64,000 nt of DNA from Commensalibacter papalotli (ex Servin-Garciduenas et al. 2014) (GCF_000527695.1 NZ_ATSX01000001.1:372001-436000); one strand, 5' to 3'. Counted from the first letter of the stretch, positions 26,788 through 35,957 are shown. Notes: a model not told the origin generated them from the letters alone. Numbers and translations are program-made.

Positions 26788-28314
26788 ATGTGTATATATA
26801 AAGAAGAAAAGCGCAAGAATGATCGTTTCGTTATATCATACTTAATTGGTATTGGTGTTTTTATATCCTGTGGAAATATTTCACTAGCTCAAAATATTAC
26901 GACAACCCAAACTACAAAAAAGACCAAAAAAATATCTGAGGCACAACAACTTTCTGAGCTAGGTGAGCAAAAAACAGATTTTGGACAAGGTTACTACATA
27001 TGTGCAGAAAGTGAAAAAACATGCACTATGTGGAATGCGATTAAAGTGGTAAATCTTGACCTCTATAAAGGCAAAAAATATCGTATTGGTGGATTGGATC
27101 TGACCTTCCCCAAAGGAAGGCCTACATTGATTTCGCAAGATAAACGTCTTAAAATTTCTTTGGGTATGGTTTTTAATTATGACGTCGGTGGGTTTATTGG
27201 TCCTGATAATAAATATGGTGAAAATGTTGCAGGATCTCGTGGATATATACGCCGTGGACGCTTTACTTTGGGTGTTCAATATGATGATTTTGTTTTAACG
27301 GTTAGTCCTGATTATGGTGAGTTTTTCAGAGGTACCTATAACCTGTATGAAGCCAACCTAGCTTACAAAGGTTTCAAAAATACAAATATTGTTATTGGAT
27401 TATATCAACCCAGATCCTCTATGGAAGATGCAGAGAGCTCTACGGGTTATGAATTTATGGAACGCCCAGCCATTGTTGATGCCGTGCGTAATATTGCAGG
27501 CGGAGAGCCCAGGTTAACATTTGGCGCACAACATTATGGTAAACGTTATATGATTAGTGCTTATATAACAGGGCAACGTTTAGGCGAGGCTTTTCAGCAA
27601 AATTTTACTAATAATCAGATTGGTGGCGTATTTAGAGCCGCAGTTCACCCTATTGCAACCAGAGATATTGATTTGCATTTAGGAATGTCCAGCTCTTTTG
27701 CACTACATGGTGATAATAAAAAATACGGGATAAGTGCCAGACAAGATGCGCAATTATGGCTTAGTAAGCAATATATCCGCACAGGAACGCTGCAAGGGGT
27801 TGATAATGTTTGGTCGATGGGTCCTGAGGTTGGGTTTCGTTGGAAACGTGCAGTTTTACAATCCGAATTTTATAATATACATCTAAGCCGAAACTCTAGT
27901 TATGAAGAATATAGGCCCAATTATAATTTTAAAGGTTGGTATATTTTATCTTCGTACACAATTTTTGGTCAGCCTCGTACATATAATCAGGCAAGAGCGA
28001 TTTTTGAGCCACCTAAGGGACCTTTATTTAATCCAGCGGCAGGATATTGGGGAGCTTTAGAATGGAATGCGCGTTTTAGCCAAATGGATCTTGACGATCG
28101 TGTGCATAGTTATAGCTCTTCTGGTAAGTTCCAAGGGGTGCAAGGAGGGAAACAAACTATGATTACCACTGGGGTTAATTGGTCTCCATCACAGCATATG
28201 CGTATTATGCTAGAATATCACCGTGTTCATGCTACTGGGTCAAAAGGAAATAGATATAATTTATATGGTAGAAAAAGTGATTTTATTACGTCCAGATTGC
28301 AGTTTTCGTTCTAG
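26788..28314 (+). CDS. OprP/OprO-type outer-membrane porin (copy 2)
   Basis: A 508-residue paralogue of the preceding gene, alignable along its length. It keeps the Cys pair with the same spacing (Cys72, Cys79 in GYYICAESEKTCTMWNAIK), and shares RRGRFTLGVQYDDFVLTV, SMEDAESSTGYEFMERPAIV, FNPAAGYWGALEWNARFS and the C-terminal strand ending in Phe. The signal peptide has an unusually long charged n-region (about 13 residues, KEEKRKNDR) before the hydrophobic core, with cleavage near LAQ at 35. Tandem placement points to gene duplication. Its own promoter is likely in the 163-bp gap. The solute is unknown; the family name suggests anions such as phosphate. Confidence 0.85.
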   Translation: MCIYKEEKRKNDRFVISYLIGIGVFISCGNISLAQNITTTQTTKKTKKISEAQQLSELGEQKTDFGQGYYICAESEKTCTMWNAIKVVNLDLYKGKKYRIGGLDLTFPKGRPTLISQDKRLKISLGMVFNYDVGGFIGPDNKYGENVAGSRGYIRRGRFTLGVQYDDFVLTVSPDYGEFFRGTYNLYEANLAYKGFKNTNIVIGLYQPRSSMEDAESSTGYEFMERPAIVDAVRNIAGGEPRLTFGAQHYGKRYMISAYITGQRLGEAFQQNFTNNQIGGVFRAAVHPIATRDIDLHLGMSSSFALHGDNKKYGISARQDAQLWLSKQYIRTGTLQGVDNVWSMGPEVGFRWKRAVLQSEFYNIHLSRNSSYEEYRPNYNFKGWYILSSYTIFGQPRTYNQARAIFEPPKGPLFNPAAGYWGALEWNARFSQMDLDDRVHSYSSSGKFQGVQGGKQTMITTGVNWSPSQHMRIMLEYHRVHATGSKGNRYNLYGRKSDFITSRLQFSF

Positions 28315-28488
28315 TAAGAATGATTCTATGTCTAGTTTTTATTATATTTTAGTAACTAATATCTTAATAGAATTATCAGATAAATAGTGTCGTATGAAGA
28401 CTATCGTTAGTTTTACAAAATACAAAACGGTTAGAAATATTTTAATTGTTATAATTCGAAGATGGAATAAGCGTGTTATTATAGAATG

Positions 28489-28543
28489 TCAAAATACTTT
28501 ACGAACAATTACTTGAGATAAAAACGCTAAAAAAGTATTTTGA
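28489..28543. promoter_or_regulatory. 12-bp perfect inverted repeat upstream of the PPC-domain gene
   Basis: TCAAAATACTTT (28489-28500) and AAAGTATTTTGA (28532-28543) form a perfect inverted repeat with a 31-nt loop. The right arm abuts TATAAT (28544-28549), a likely -10 box, so this could be an operator pair or a cruciform at the promoter. Confidence 0.35.
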
Positions 28544-28547
28544 TATA

Positions 28548-28567
28548 ATGATCTAAAAGGGGATCAT
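28548..28567 (+). promoter_or_regulatory. Small hairpin presenting the ribosome binding site
   Basis: ATGATC (28548-28553) and GATCAT (28562-28567) flank TAAAAGGG, placing the purine-rich Shine-Dalgarno sequence in the loop and first stem pairs, 3 nt before the ATG at 28571. It may be unrelated to control if transcription starts within it. Confidence 0.25.
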
Positions 28568-28570
28568 AAA

Positions 28571-29080
28571 ATGAAGCTTCTAATCAGAAAAATTCTTTTT
28601 ACGTTAGTTTTAACCTTAGTGCCGTTTTCAGTATATGCACAACCTACAGATAAATTATACAGTTATAAGCAGTTTGGTGATCAATATGTGGTTAGCCTTA
28701 AAAATCACGTTGAAATATCTAAGGCTCTTACTGAATTTTGTAATGATCAACATATCAGGGCCGGTACAATCACTGGTATTGGCGCAGTCAAAGAAGCAAC
28801 TTTGCGGTTTTTTAACCCAGTAACCAAAGTTTATAAAGATAAGGTTTTTGCTGAACAACTGGAAATTAGTAATTTAACGGGAAATATTGCTCAAAAAGAT
28901 GGCAAATTATATCTTCATTTACATATAACTCTTGGGCGTGCAGATTATTCAGCTTTGGCAGGGCATTTACTGACAGCTGTTATTAATGGAGCAGGTGAAT
29001 TTGTCGTTACTAAGTATAATGGAACACTTCCCAGATATTATGATCAAAATATTGGTTTAAATTTTTATCAGTTTAAATAA
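28571..29080 (+). CDS. Exported PPC/DUF296-domain protein
   Basis: A 169-residue protein with a clear signal peptide (MKLLIRK, then hydrophobic 8-20, cleavage at VYA-QP, residue 23), so it should be periplasmic. The mature part is one PPC (DUF296) domain: GTITGIGAVKEATLRFF (66-82), LYLHLHITLGR with His116 and His118 (113-123), and the ALAGHLLTAVINGAGE segment with the conserved GHL (131-133). PPC domains are best known from plant AT-hook proteins and from cytoplasmic bacterial proteins, where the His residues can bind metal. An exported version points to a non-DNA role. The stop overlaps the 3' end of convergent smc by 8 bp. Confidence 0.8.
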   Translation: MKLLIRKILFTLVLTLVPFSVYAQPTDKLYSYKQFGDQYVVSLKNHVEISKALTEFCNDQHIRAGTITGIGAVKEATLRFFNPVTKVYKDKVFAEQLEISNLTGNIAQKDGKLYLHLHITLGRADYSALAGHLLTAVINGAGEFVVTKYNGTLPRYYDQNIGLNFYQFK

Positions 29081-32000
29081 GATCCAATTGCTCGGTATAT
29101 TTTTCTTGTTGCATTTGCACAGCATGTTCCAAATCAATAGATATAATTTGACTTACACCGCGTTCTTGCATAGTAACCCCGTATAGACGGTTCATGTGGC
29201 TCATCGTTAATTGATGATGGGTTACCACTAAAAAACGGGTGCCAGATTGTTCAGTCATATCAGTTATCAATGCACAAAAACGTTCTACATTTGGATCGTC
29301 CAAAGGGGCATCGACTTCATCCAAAATACATATAGGCACAGGATTACATCGACTAACGGCGAAAACCAAAGAAAGAGCTGTCAGTGCTTGTTCCCCACCA
29401 GATAGAAGGGAAAGGGTAGAAAGCTTTTTTCCAGGAGGTTGGGCATAAATCTCAAGCCCTGATTGTAAAGGATCTTCATGGGCCAGCAATTTTAAATAAG
29501 CACTTCCACCATTGAACATGCGGGTAAATAAATCTTGGAAATGTTGATTGACCTCGGTAAAAATGGCGCTGAGTTTTTCTTTGCCTTGTTGGTTCAGTTT
29601 TTGAATAGATTCTCTTAGTTGTTGTATGGCTAATGACAGCTCAGTATATTCTTTTTCGATCACGCTAAGTTGTTCTTGTTTTTCTTCACGCTCAATTTCT
29701 GCCCGTAAATTGACAGCTCCCAAAGCATTGCGTTCGGCAGTGTGTTCGCTAATTGTCGATTTAAGCTTTCTTTCAGAAGCATCACTAATATCTAAATCAG
29801 ATTGCTGTCTTGCATATTCTTGAATAGCGGGTTCAATATTCGTTTTTAATTGTTCAAAAAGGGCTTCTGCTTGTTCTTGTTTAGCTTGAGCTTTAAGTAG
29901 ATTTTCTCGAGCTTTAGTAGCATTTTGCTCAGTTTGTTGTAGTTGCTTTTGTGCTTGGATTCTATTTTGTTCAAGCTGTAATAATTGTTGTTGTGCTTGT
30001 TGATAAAGCTGATTAGCTTGTTCTTCAAGCTCTTTTAAAATGGTTTCTTTTTGTATAAGTTGCGGCAGTTGCTCATTAAGATCATTAAAATCTGATTGTA
30101 ACAGTGTGATTTTGGCCAGAGTTCGCTTTTCTTCGTCTTGGGCTTGAAGCAAACGTTCTTGCCAATCTTTGGATTGCTCTTCCAGAGAAGCTTTTTGCTT
30201 TATCAGATTTTCTTTTTCACTCAGTAATAAATGATAAGCAAGACGTTCTTGCTCTTCTTGTTCTTTATTAGCTCTATAGATTTCTTGAAAACTGTGCAAC
30301 TTGCTTTGAGTATGCTCTAATTCTGGACGTGTGGCGTACAATGTTTCGGCTTCATTTATATCTTTTTGCGTTGCATCAAGATGTTTTTTTGCTTCATCAC
30401 AACGAGGTTTAAGGATTTCGATACGGCTATTTTGCTGAATATAAGTATCTTTGATTTTTTGATATTTAATTTTTGCTTCAGAAAAAGCCTCTTCAGCACG
30501 TTCTAGAGATTTTTGCAATTCAGTAAGTTGTTGTTCAAGAGCGTGTACATTTTGTTGCGCAGCTTCTTTGGCAGCCAAAGCCTGTTCAGGTTTTTCTTGC
30601 TGATTATGTTGAGTTTGATCCTGTAATAGATTTTTTTGTTTTTGTTCAATCTCTATTTTTAATTGCGACAATTTGTCTTGGGTCGTCTCAATACGTAAAT
30701 GATTTTGTTGATCTTCATTGAGGCGCTTTTGTTGGAGGTCCTTAAGTTCAGAGAGTTGAATCTCTAAATTTTGTGAGTTTTGCTGAGCTTGGTTTAAGGC
30801 CTCTTTGGCATGTTGGACATCATCTTGGCATGATTTTACGATAATGGGATCTGGTTTAGGAAGTAATGCTTTTTGTTGAGCGACATCTAAGTTAGTTTGC
30901 TTATCTATAAAATCTTGTTGTGCTTGCAGATAAGCAGGTTCTAATGCTTCAAACTGTGTTTGTGCTGCTTGATCGCGATTTTTAAGATTCAAAAATTCTT
31001 GTTGTATTTTTTGAAAGGATTGCTCTGAGGTTTTATAGTCCGCCTGTTTTTCTGTTAATTGCCTTTTAAGAGTTTGTTGTTGAGTTATAGCCTCTTGATA
31101 TTGTGTTTGTAGCGCGGGGTATTGTTGCTCTAGTTCAGCAAGTAATTCTTGTGTTTGTTTGAGGGTTTCTCTTTGTAACAAGCGTTGTGCTGCTTTATTT
31201 TGAACCCCTGCTTTTTGATGATAACCATCCCAACGCCAAACATCGCCTTGTTGGGTAATCAGGCTTTGTCCAAAGGTAAGGTTTTGAAAAAAAGTTTCGC
31301 CTTCTTCAACTGTTTCGACTACGCCTATATGATCAAATGCACGCTGCAAAGCAGGAGAGGGCTTAATAATCTGTGATAATTTACGAACATGTTGTGGAAA
31401 AGACGAATTACTGGGCGACATAGCAACCCAGCCTGTTGGTGTTTCTGAGCTTAAGGGACTTTCCAACCGCTCATCAAAAAGAGCAGCAATCCCAACAATC
31501 CATTCAGTTGGAATAGTGATAGATTCTAATACAGCAGGTAAGGATGCGTTATTTTGAATGCCCTGATCATGAGATAAAGCCTGAGCTAAGCCATCTTGTT
31601 TTGCATGTAGTTTTTGTAGCTCGGCTTCATGTTGATAAAGTGCTTTTTGTGTAACCTCAGCAGTTTCTGTAATTTGTTGATGTTGTAAGCTTAAAGTTTC
31701 CACTGTTTTTTGTAGCGTTTTAACTTCGTTTTGTTGTTGCGTAAATTCAGTTTTTTTATTTTCTAAAAGCTTAGGATCGACCCGTATCGATTTGGCCTTT
31801 TCAATTTGTTCAGCAAGACGGTTGGTGTTTTTTTGTGCTTGTGCAAAAGCATGTTGCGCAGATGCTAGGTTATTCTGACGGTTTTCAAACGTTTGCGTTG
31901 CTTGTTGAAAGCGAGCTTGTGTTTCAAGAAGTTTTTGGATGGCATCTTGATGGGCTTGTGTTGCCGATTGAGCAGTTTCTTTTGTTTCAAATAATTTTTT

Positions 32001-33626
32001 TTGTAGAATGCTTAGCTCGCCTGTAAATTGCGTTCGTATATCCTCGGTTAAAGTTTGTTTTTCAAGACTAAGTAATTGGCTTTTTAAATTATTTTGATTG
32101 CTTATAAGCTGGTCTAGCGTTTGGGTTTCTTGTCGAATTTTTTGTGCTAATTGAGTATATGTATGCTCAGTCTGTTGAGCATGATGTAATGCATTGCTTG
32201 CTTGTAACTTGGCTTCATTGAGCTGTGTATTAATGTGTTGTTTTTGCGTTTGAAGCTCTTGAACTTGCTTTTGGGCTTGTTGCTCAATGTTGGCAAGGGA
32301 TTGAATTGTAACTTCTTGAGGCAGTTGTTCTAGGCAAAGTTCATATTCATGACTTAATTTTTGATATTCTTGCTCGGCATGCTGATGAGCATGTTTAGCC
32401 TGATGGTATTGTTGTGTAATATTTTGATATTGTTGCTGTTGTTCGGCCAGGATTTTTTCTTGTTCTTGAATGTCGGTATTAATAGTGGCCAGTTGATTTT
32501 CAAAGACTGTAATTTTTTTCTGAGAATCTTGTATTTTAGCAGGGTGATCCAATAGAGTCTGTTCAGTGTTTTTTAAATTTTCATGAATCTGATTTAGATC
32601 AGATTGCGTTTTTTTAACGCGCGTTGCTGTGGACAAGTGTTGTTCTGTTGCTTCGGTAATGCGTTCTTGAAGCTGGCGTAACTGTTCAGAAATTTTATTT
32701 TCTTGTTCTTGAATGAGGCGTGTTTCGCGGCGTTGTCCATCCCATTTAGCGCGTATTTGGGTTTCTTGTTGACGTACTTGGGGCAGTTTTTCTTCTATTA
32801 TATTAAGTTCAGCTTGTTGTTTTTTATAACTTAATTCAGAATCCGTCTGTATTGTTTGAGCTTGAATATGTTTTTGTTCAAATAAACGTAAGCTGCGAAT
32901 GGCACGTTGGAAATAGAGAGATTGTAAAGCGGTTTCTGTGTCCCTCAGTTCCGCAGATAGTCGCCGATAAATAGTGGCTTGTGAAGATTGTTCGTTTAAT
33001 GATTGTATTAATAAAATCAGTTGTTGTTGTAAATCATCTAGACGAGCGAGATTTTCTTCGGTTGCTTTTAACTTTAACTCTGCTTCGCGTCGTCTGCTGT
33101 AAAGTCCTGCAATACCCGCGGCCTCTTCTAGAACTTGACGACGTTCTTCAGGTGAGGCGGAAATAAGTTGGGCAATACGGTTTTGACTGATAATGGCTGA
33201 AGATCTTGGACCAGATCCTAGATCAGCAAAAAATGTTTGTACATCCCTGGCACGTTGGACTTTGCTATTAATTCTGTATTGACTGCCTGAGCCTCGTTCG
33301 AGTTGTCGTGAGATTTGCAGTTGATCTTGTTGTTGAAAAGGGGCGGGGCCTATGTTTTGCGCACCTTCTAGAGTAAGGGAGACTTCGGCAATATTTCGTG
33401 CGGCTCTGCGTGTAGTGCCTGCAAAAATGACATCATCCATTTCTCCACCACGTAATGATTTGGCAGAGCTCTCTCCCATTACCCAACGTATGGCCTCGAC
33501 AATATTTGATTTGCCGCAGCCATTAGGGCCGATAATCCCTGTTAAACCTGGTAAAATCTCTAGAGTGATTGGATCAGAAAAACTTTTGAATCCAGCGATT
33601 TTTAGATGTGTAAAGCGGATGGTCAT
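29073..33626 (-). CDS. smc: Chromosome segregation ATPase SMC
   Basis: A 1517-residue SMC protein, the core of condensin-like loop-extruding complexes. Order: N-terminal ATPase head with FKSFSDP and Walker A GPNGCGKS (33-40); a long Gln/Glu/Leu-rich coiled coil (about 170-690); a hinge (about 700-815) with EWIVGIAALFDERLESPL and TQQGDVWRWDGYHQKAG; the return coil (about 820-1340); and the C-terminal head with signature LSGGEQ (1408-1413) and Walker B ICILDE near 1435. It is much longer than the ~1190 residues of Bacillus SMC, and the extra length is in the coils. ATG at 33626, 21 bp after a DsbA-like gene. The 3' end overlaps the convergent PPC gene. Confidence 0.95.
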   Translation of the reverse strand: MTIRFTHLKIAGFKSFSDPITLEILPGLTGIIGPNGCGKSNIVEAIRWVMGESSAKSLRGGEMDDVIFAGTTRRAARNIAEVSLTLEGAQNIGPAPFQQQDQLQISRQLERGSGSQYRINSKVQRARDVQTFFADLGSGPRSSAIISQNRIAQLISASPEERRQVLEEAAGIAGLYSRRREAELKLKATEENLARLDDLQQQLILLIQSLNEQSSQATIYRRLSAELRDTETALQSLYFQRAIRSLRLFEQKHIQAQTIQTDSELSYKKQQAELNIIEEKLPQVRQQETQIRAKWDGQRRETRLIQEQENKISEQLRQLQERITEATEQHLSTATRVKKTQSDLNQIHENLKNTEQTLLDHPAKIQDSQKKITVFENQLATINTDIQEQEKILAEQQQQYQNITQQYHQAKHAHQHAEQEYQKLSHEYELCLEQLPQEVTIQSLANIEQQAQKQVQELQTQKQHINTQLNEAKLQASNALHHAQQTEHTYTQLAQKIRQETQTLDQLISNQNNLKSQLLSLEKQTLTEDIRTQFTGELSILQKKLFETKETAQSATQAHQDAIQKLLETQARFQQATQTFENRQNNLASAQHAFAQAQKNTNRLAEQIEKAKSIRVDPKLLENKKTEFTQQQNEVKTLQKTVETLSLQHQQITETAEVTQKALYQHEAELQKLHAKQDGLAQALSHDQGIQNNASLPAVLESITIPTEWIVGIAALFDERLESPLSSETPTGWVAMSPSNSSFPQHVRKLSQIIKPSPALQRAFDHIGVVETVEEGETFFQNLTFGQSLITQQGDVWRWDGYHQKAGVQNKAAQRLLQRETLKQTQELLAELEQQYPALQTQYQEAITQQQTLKRQLTEKQADYKTSEQSFQKIQQEFLNLKNRDQAAQTQFEALEPAYLQAQQDFIDKQTNLDVAQQKALLPKPDPIIVKSCQDDVQHAKEALNQAQQNSQNLEIQLSELKDLQQKRLNEDQQNHLRIETTQDKLSQLKIEIEQKQKNLLQDQTQHNQQEKPEQALAAKEAAQQNVHALEQQLTELQKSLERAEEAFSEAKIKYQKIKDTYIQQNSRIEILKPRCDEAKKHLDATQKDINEAETLYATRPELEHTQSKLHSFQEIYRANKEQEEQERLAYHLLLSEKENLIKQKASLEEQSKDWQERLLQAQDEEKRTLAKITLLQSDFNDLNEQLPQLIQKETILKELEEQANQLYQQAQQQLLQLEQNRIQAQKQLQQTEQNATKARENLLKAQAKQEQAEALFEQLKTNIEPAIQEYARQQSDLDISDASERKLKSTISEHTAERNALGAVNLRAEIEREEKQEQLSVIEKEYTELSLAIQQLRESIQKLNQQGKEKLSAIFTEVNQHFQDLFTRMFNGGSAYLKLLAHEDPLQSGLEIYAQPPGKKLSTLSLLSGGEQALTALSLVFAVSRCNPVPICILDEVDAPLDDPNVERFCALITDMTEQSGTRFLVVTHHQLTMSHMNRLYGVTMQERGVSQIISIDLEHAVQMQQEKYTEQLDLI

Positions 33627-33647
33627 ACAGGGATATAAAGACTATGA

Positions 33648-34283
33648 TTAAGGGGTTGGTTGACGGCTTAAAGCACTTGTAACGTTTTTCCCAAAATCTT
33701 CAATAGTTAATTCACCAACAGATGCTTGGCCGTTAAAAATAAAGGTCGGGGTGCTGTCAATTTTATATTTATCTTCGGCTTGTTTAACCTCTGCCAAAAT
33801 TGCATCACGTAGATTAGTATCATTAGTGACTTGATCAAATTGAGCTGGATTCATGCCAGCCAAAGTTGCATATTTTTGAAGTTCTTTGGCAGGATCTGCG
33901 CCCTCTTTGAAAGCCCATTGATCTAAATTATCTAATAAAGCAAAAACAAAAGGCTTGTATTGATCAACAGGTAAGCTGCGTGCCACAATAGCAGCCATAA
34001 GAGCGATTTTATCTAGAGGAAAATCTTTGAAAATATAATAGACTTTTCCAGTGTTAATATATTGTTTTTCAATTTCAGGAAAAACAGTTTGAGCAAAACG
34101 ACCACAATGCGCACAGGTCAAAGAAAACCACTCTTGGACATGGACTTTGGCATTAGGATTACCCAAAGCGCGAGGGGCTATGAAATTAGGGGCGACTTCT
34201 GCAGCTTTGGCTTGTAAATTGGTTGCCAATAAAGAGACTGCAGGAATAGCAGTGCTAAGAAAAAAACGACGTGTAATAAGCAT
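33648..34283 (-). CDS. DsbA/DsbG-like periplasmic thiol-disulfide oxidoreductase
   Basis: A 211-residue exported thioredoxin-fold protein (Thioredoxin_4/DsbA type). The N terminus has paired arginines and a hydrophobic core (ITRRFFLSTAIPAVSLLA) ending at QAKAAE, which could be a Sec or Tat signal. The active site is CAHC (Cys57, Cys60) in EWFSLTCAHCGRFA, with the cis-proline in STPTFIFNG near 180. It oxidises or isomerises disulfides in exported proteins. It is the upstream partner of smc (21-bp gap), an arrangement also seen in other alphaproteobacteria without an obvious functional link. ATG at 34283. Confidence 0.9.
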   Translation of the reverse strand: MLITRRFFLSTAIPAVSLLATNLQAKAAEVAPNFIAPRALGNPNAKVHVQEWFSLTCAHCGRFAQTVFPEIEKQYINTGKVYYIFKDFPLDKIALMAAIVARSLPVDQYKPFVFALLDNLDQWAFKEGADPAKELQKYATLAGMNPAQFDQVTNDTNLRDAILAEVKQAEDKYKIDSTPTFIFNGQASVGELTIEDFGKNVTSALSRQPTP

Positions 34284-34424
34284 TGATTATTCCAAAAAAC
34301 AATAAAATTAAGTATAAGTGAGTGGGATTAAGCTCTATTTTATCATAAAAGCCTTAAAGCATGATAAAATTTTTTAACTTTTGAAAATTAAAACATGAAT
34401 GAAATCAAATTTATCGTCGTTGTT

Positions 34425-34769
34425 TTAGCCACCACGGAAAATAAAGAAAACGGCTCCGACAATACATAAACCAGCCCAAATATAATCAAGTTTAAAAGAT
34501 TGATGCATAAAAAATATACTAAACGGGATAAAAACCATCAAAGTGATGGCTTCTTGCATAATTTTTAACTCTCCCAAAGAGAGTTTTGTATAGCCAATAC
34601 GATTTGCTGGAACTTGGATCATATATTCCCCCAAAGCAATACACCAACTGATCAGTGCTGCAATATACCAGGGTTTATTTTCTAGTGTTTTTAAATGTCC
34701 ATACCATGCATACGTCATGAAAAGATTAGAAAACACCAGCATTGTGGCAGTGGTTAACCAAACAGGCAC
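34425..34769 (-). CDS. DUF486/DMT-type small membrane protein
   Basis: A 114-residue protein with four transmembrane helices (about 4-22, 33-50, 68-88 and 94-111), matching the DUF486 family in the drug/metabolite transporter superfamily. Family-typical segments are FMTYAWYGHLK, SWCIALGEYMIQVPANRIGY and LKIMQEAITLMVF. The start is GTG at 34769, supported by AAGGA about 9 nt upstream; no ATG is available in the right place. Members are assumed to act as small transporters, possibly as dimers, but no substrate is known. The gene stands alone, 141 bp from the DsbA-like gene and divergent from the sugar kinase. Confidence 0.87.
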   Translation of the reverse strand: MPVWLTTATMLVFSNLFMTYAWYGHLKTLENKPWYIAALISWCIALGEYMIQVPANRIGYTKLSLGELKIMQEAITLMVFIPFSIFFMHQSFKLDYIWAGLCIVGAVFFIFRGG

Positions 34770-34994
34770 TTGAATTTTCCTTTGTAAATAATTTTAAAAA
34801 GATATTTTTTTATAGGTCATTTAACCAAATTTATTATAAGTTAACATTTGATAAATTATTTTTGATGTATAAAATAAAATTATTCAAAATACTTAAGACA
34901 CTTACTTATTTTATATTTTTTTTTAATATGATCCAATAATAAAATATTCGTGATATATTGTTTCATGATCATATTCTGTCATAGGAGATTTTAG

Positions 34995-35945
34995 ATGATT
35001 ATTCTTTGTGGGGATGTTTTAATCGATTTTATTCCTGATAAAACTACAGATGGAGCAGATTGTTATTGCCCAGCCCCGGGTGGATCATGTGCGAATATTG
35101 CCGTGGCAATTGGTCGTCTTGGTGGTCAAGTTGGTTTTATGGGAGGCGTTTCTAATGATTTCTTAGGCGAAAAGCTGATGAATTTCTTGGAAACGTCAAA
35201 TGTTGATACAAAATATGTTGCACGTGGCCCTCAACAAACGACGCTTGCTTTTGTTGAACTGGGTCAAGAAGAGCCACAATATGCCTTTTATGATGAAAAC
35301 ACGGTTTCTCGCCTTTGGGTACGTTCACAATCTCCTGGATTTACAGATGATGTCAATTTGATTCATATTGGGTCTACCTCTTTAATTGAACCTCCGATTT
35401 CTGAAGCATGTGAACAAATGTTCAGAATAGAAAAAGGAAAACGGATTCTTTCTATAGATCCTAACTGTCGTCCTAGTAATACATTGCATCCAGCTGTATA
35501 TCGTGCGCGAATGGCGCGTTTAATCGCTATGGCAGATATCATTAAGCTTTCCAAATCAGATTTGCAATTTTTGATGCCAGATACTTCTTTTGATGAAGCT
35601 GCTGAGATGTGGATTTCACAAGGTACATCTATTGTGATTATTACCCGTGGCAGCCAAGGGACTTTATGTTATTTACCAGGTCAAAAAGTAATTAATGTTA
35701 AACCAGATTATATAGACGATGTTGTAGACTCGATTGGCGCAGGTGATACATTTATGGCTGCAACATTGACTTATTTGCAAAAAGCGAATTTGTTATCGCT
35801 GGATACTATTAAAACAATTACACCAGAGAAAATTACCAAAGCTTTGGAATATGCATCTGTTGCTGCGGCAATGATTTGTCAACGTCGTGGTGCTAATCCT
35901 CCTTGGGAAAAAGAGGTTGAAGCGCGGATTGCTTCTAAAAATTAA
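34995..35945 (+). CDS. PfkB-family sugar kinase, probably fructokinase
   Basis: A 316-residue cytoplasmic ribokinase-like enzyme that phosphorylates a sugar with ATP. Family signatures are GDVLIDFIP at the N terminus, the first PfkB motif PGGSCANIAVAIGRLGG (about 28-44), IDPNCRPS, and the second motif DSIGAGDTFMAA (about 245-256) with the catalytic aspartate in GAGD. Bacterial fructokinases of this subgroup are the closest in feel, which would suit a fructose-using gut acetic acid bacterium, but substrate is inferred. ATG at 34995 with AGGAGA upstream. It is followed at once by a terminator. Confidence 0.88.
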   Translation: MIILCGDVLIDFIPDKTTDGADCYCPAPGGSCANIAVAIGRLGGQVGFMGGVSNDFLGEKLMNFLETSNVDTKYVARGPQQTTLAFVELGQEEPQYAFYDENTVSRLWVRSQSPGFTDDVNLIHIGSTSLIEPPISEACEQMFRIEKGKRILSIDPNCRPSNTLHPAVYRARMARLIAMADIIKLSKSDLQFLMPDTSFDEAAEMWISQGTSIVIITRGSQGTLCYLPGQKVINVKPDYIDDVVDSIGAGDTFMAATLTYLQKANLLSLDTIKTITPEKITKALEYASVAAAMICQRRGANPPWEKEVEARIASKN

Positions 35946-35957
35946 GGTTCTCAGAGT

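Noticed and set aside
29846-30028. Lys/Asn-rich small open frame and other short frames inside smc
   Set aside because: These are alternative-frame readings of the Gln/Glu-rich coiled-coil repeats of smc and have no independent coding evidence.
29073-33626. Dense short repeats (CTTGTTG/TTGTTGT-type) that could look like a repeat array
   Set aside because: They encode Gln/Leu-rich heptads of the SMC coiled coil. Spacing is irregular and there are no unique spacers, so it is not CRISPR or a tandem repeat locus.
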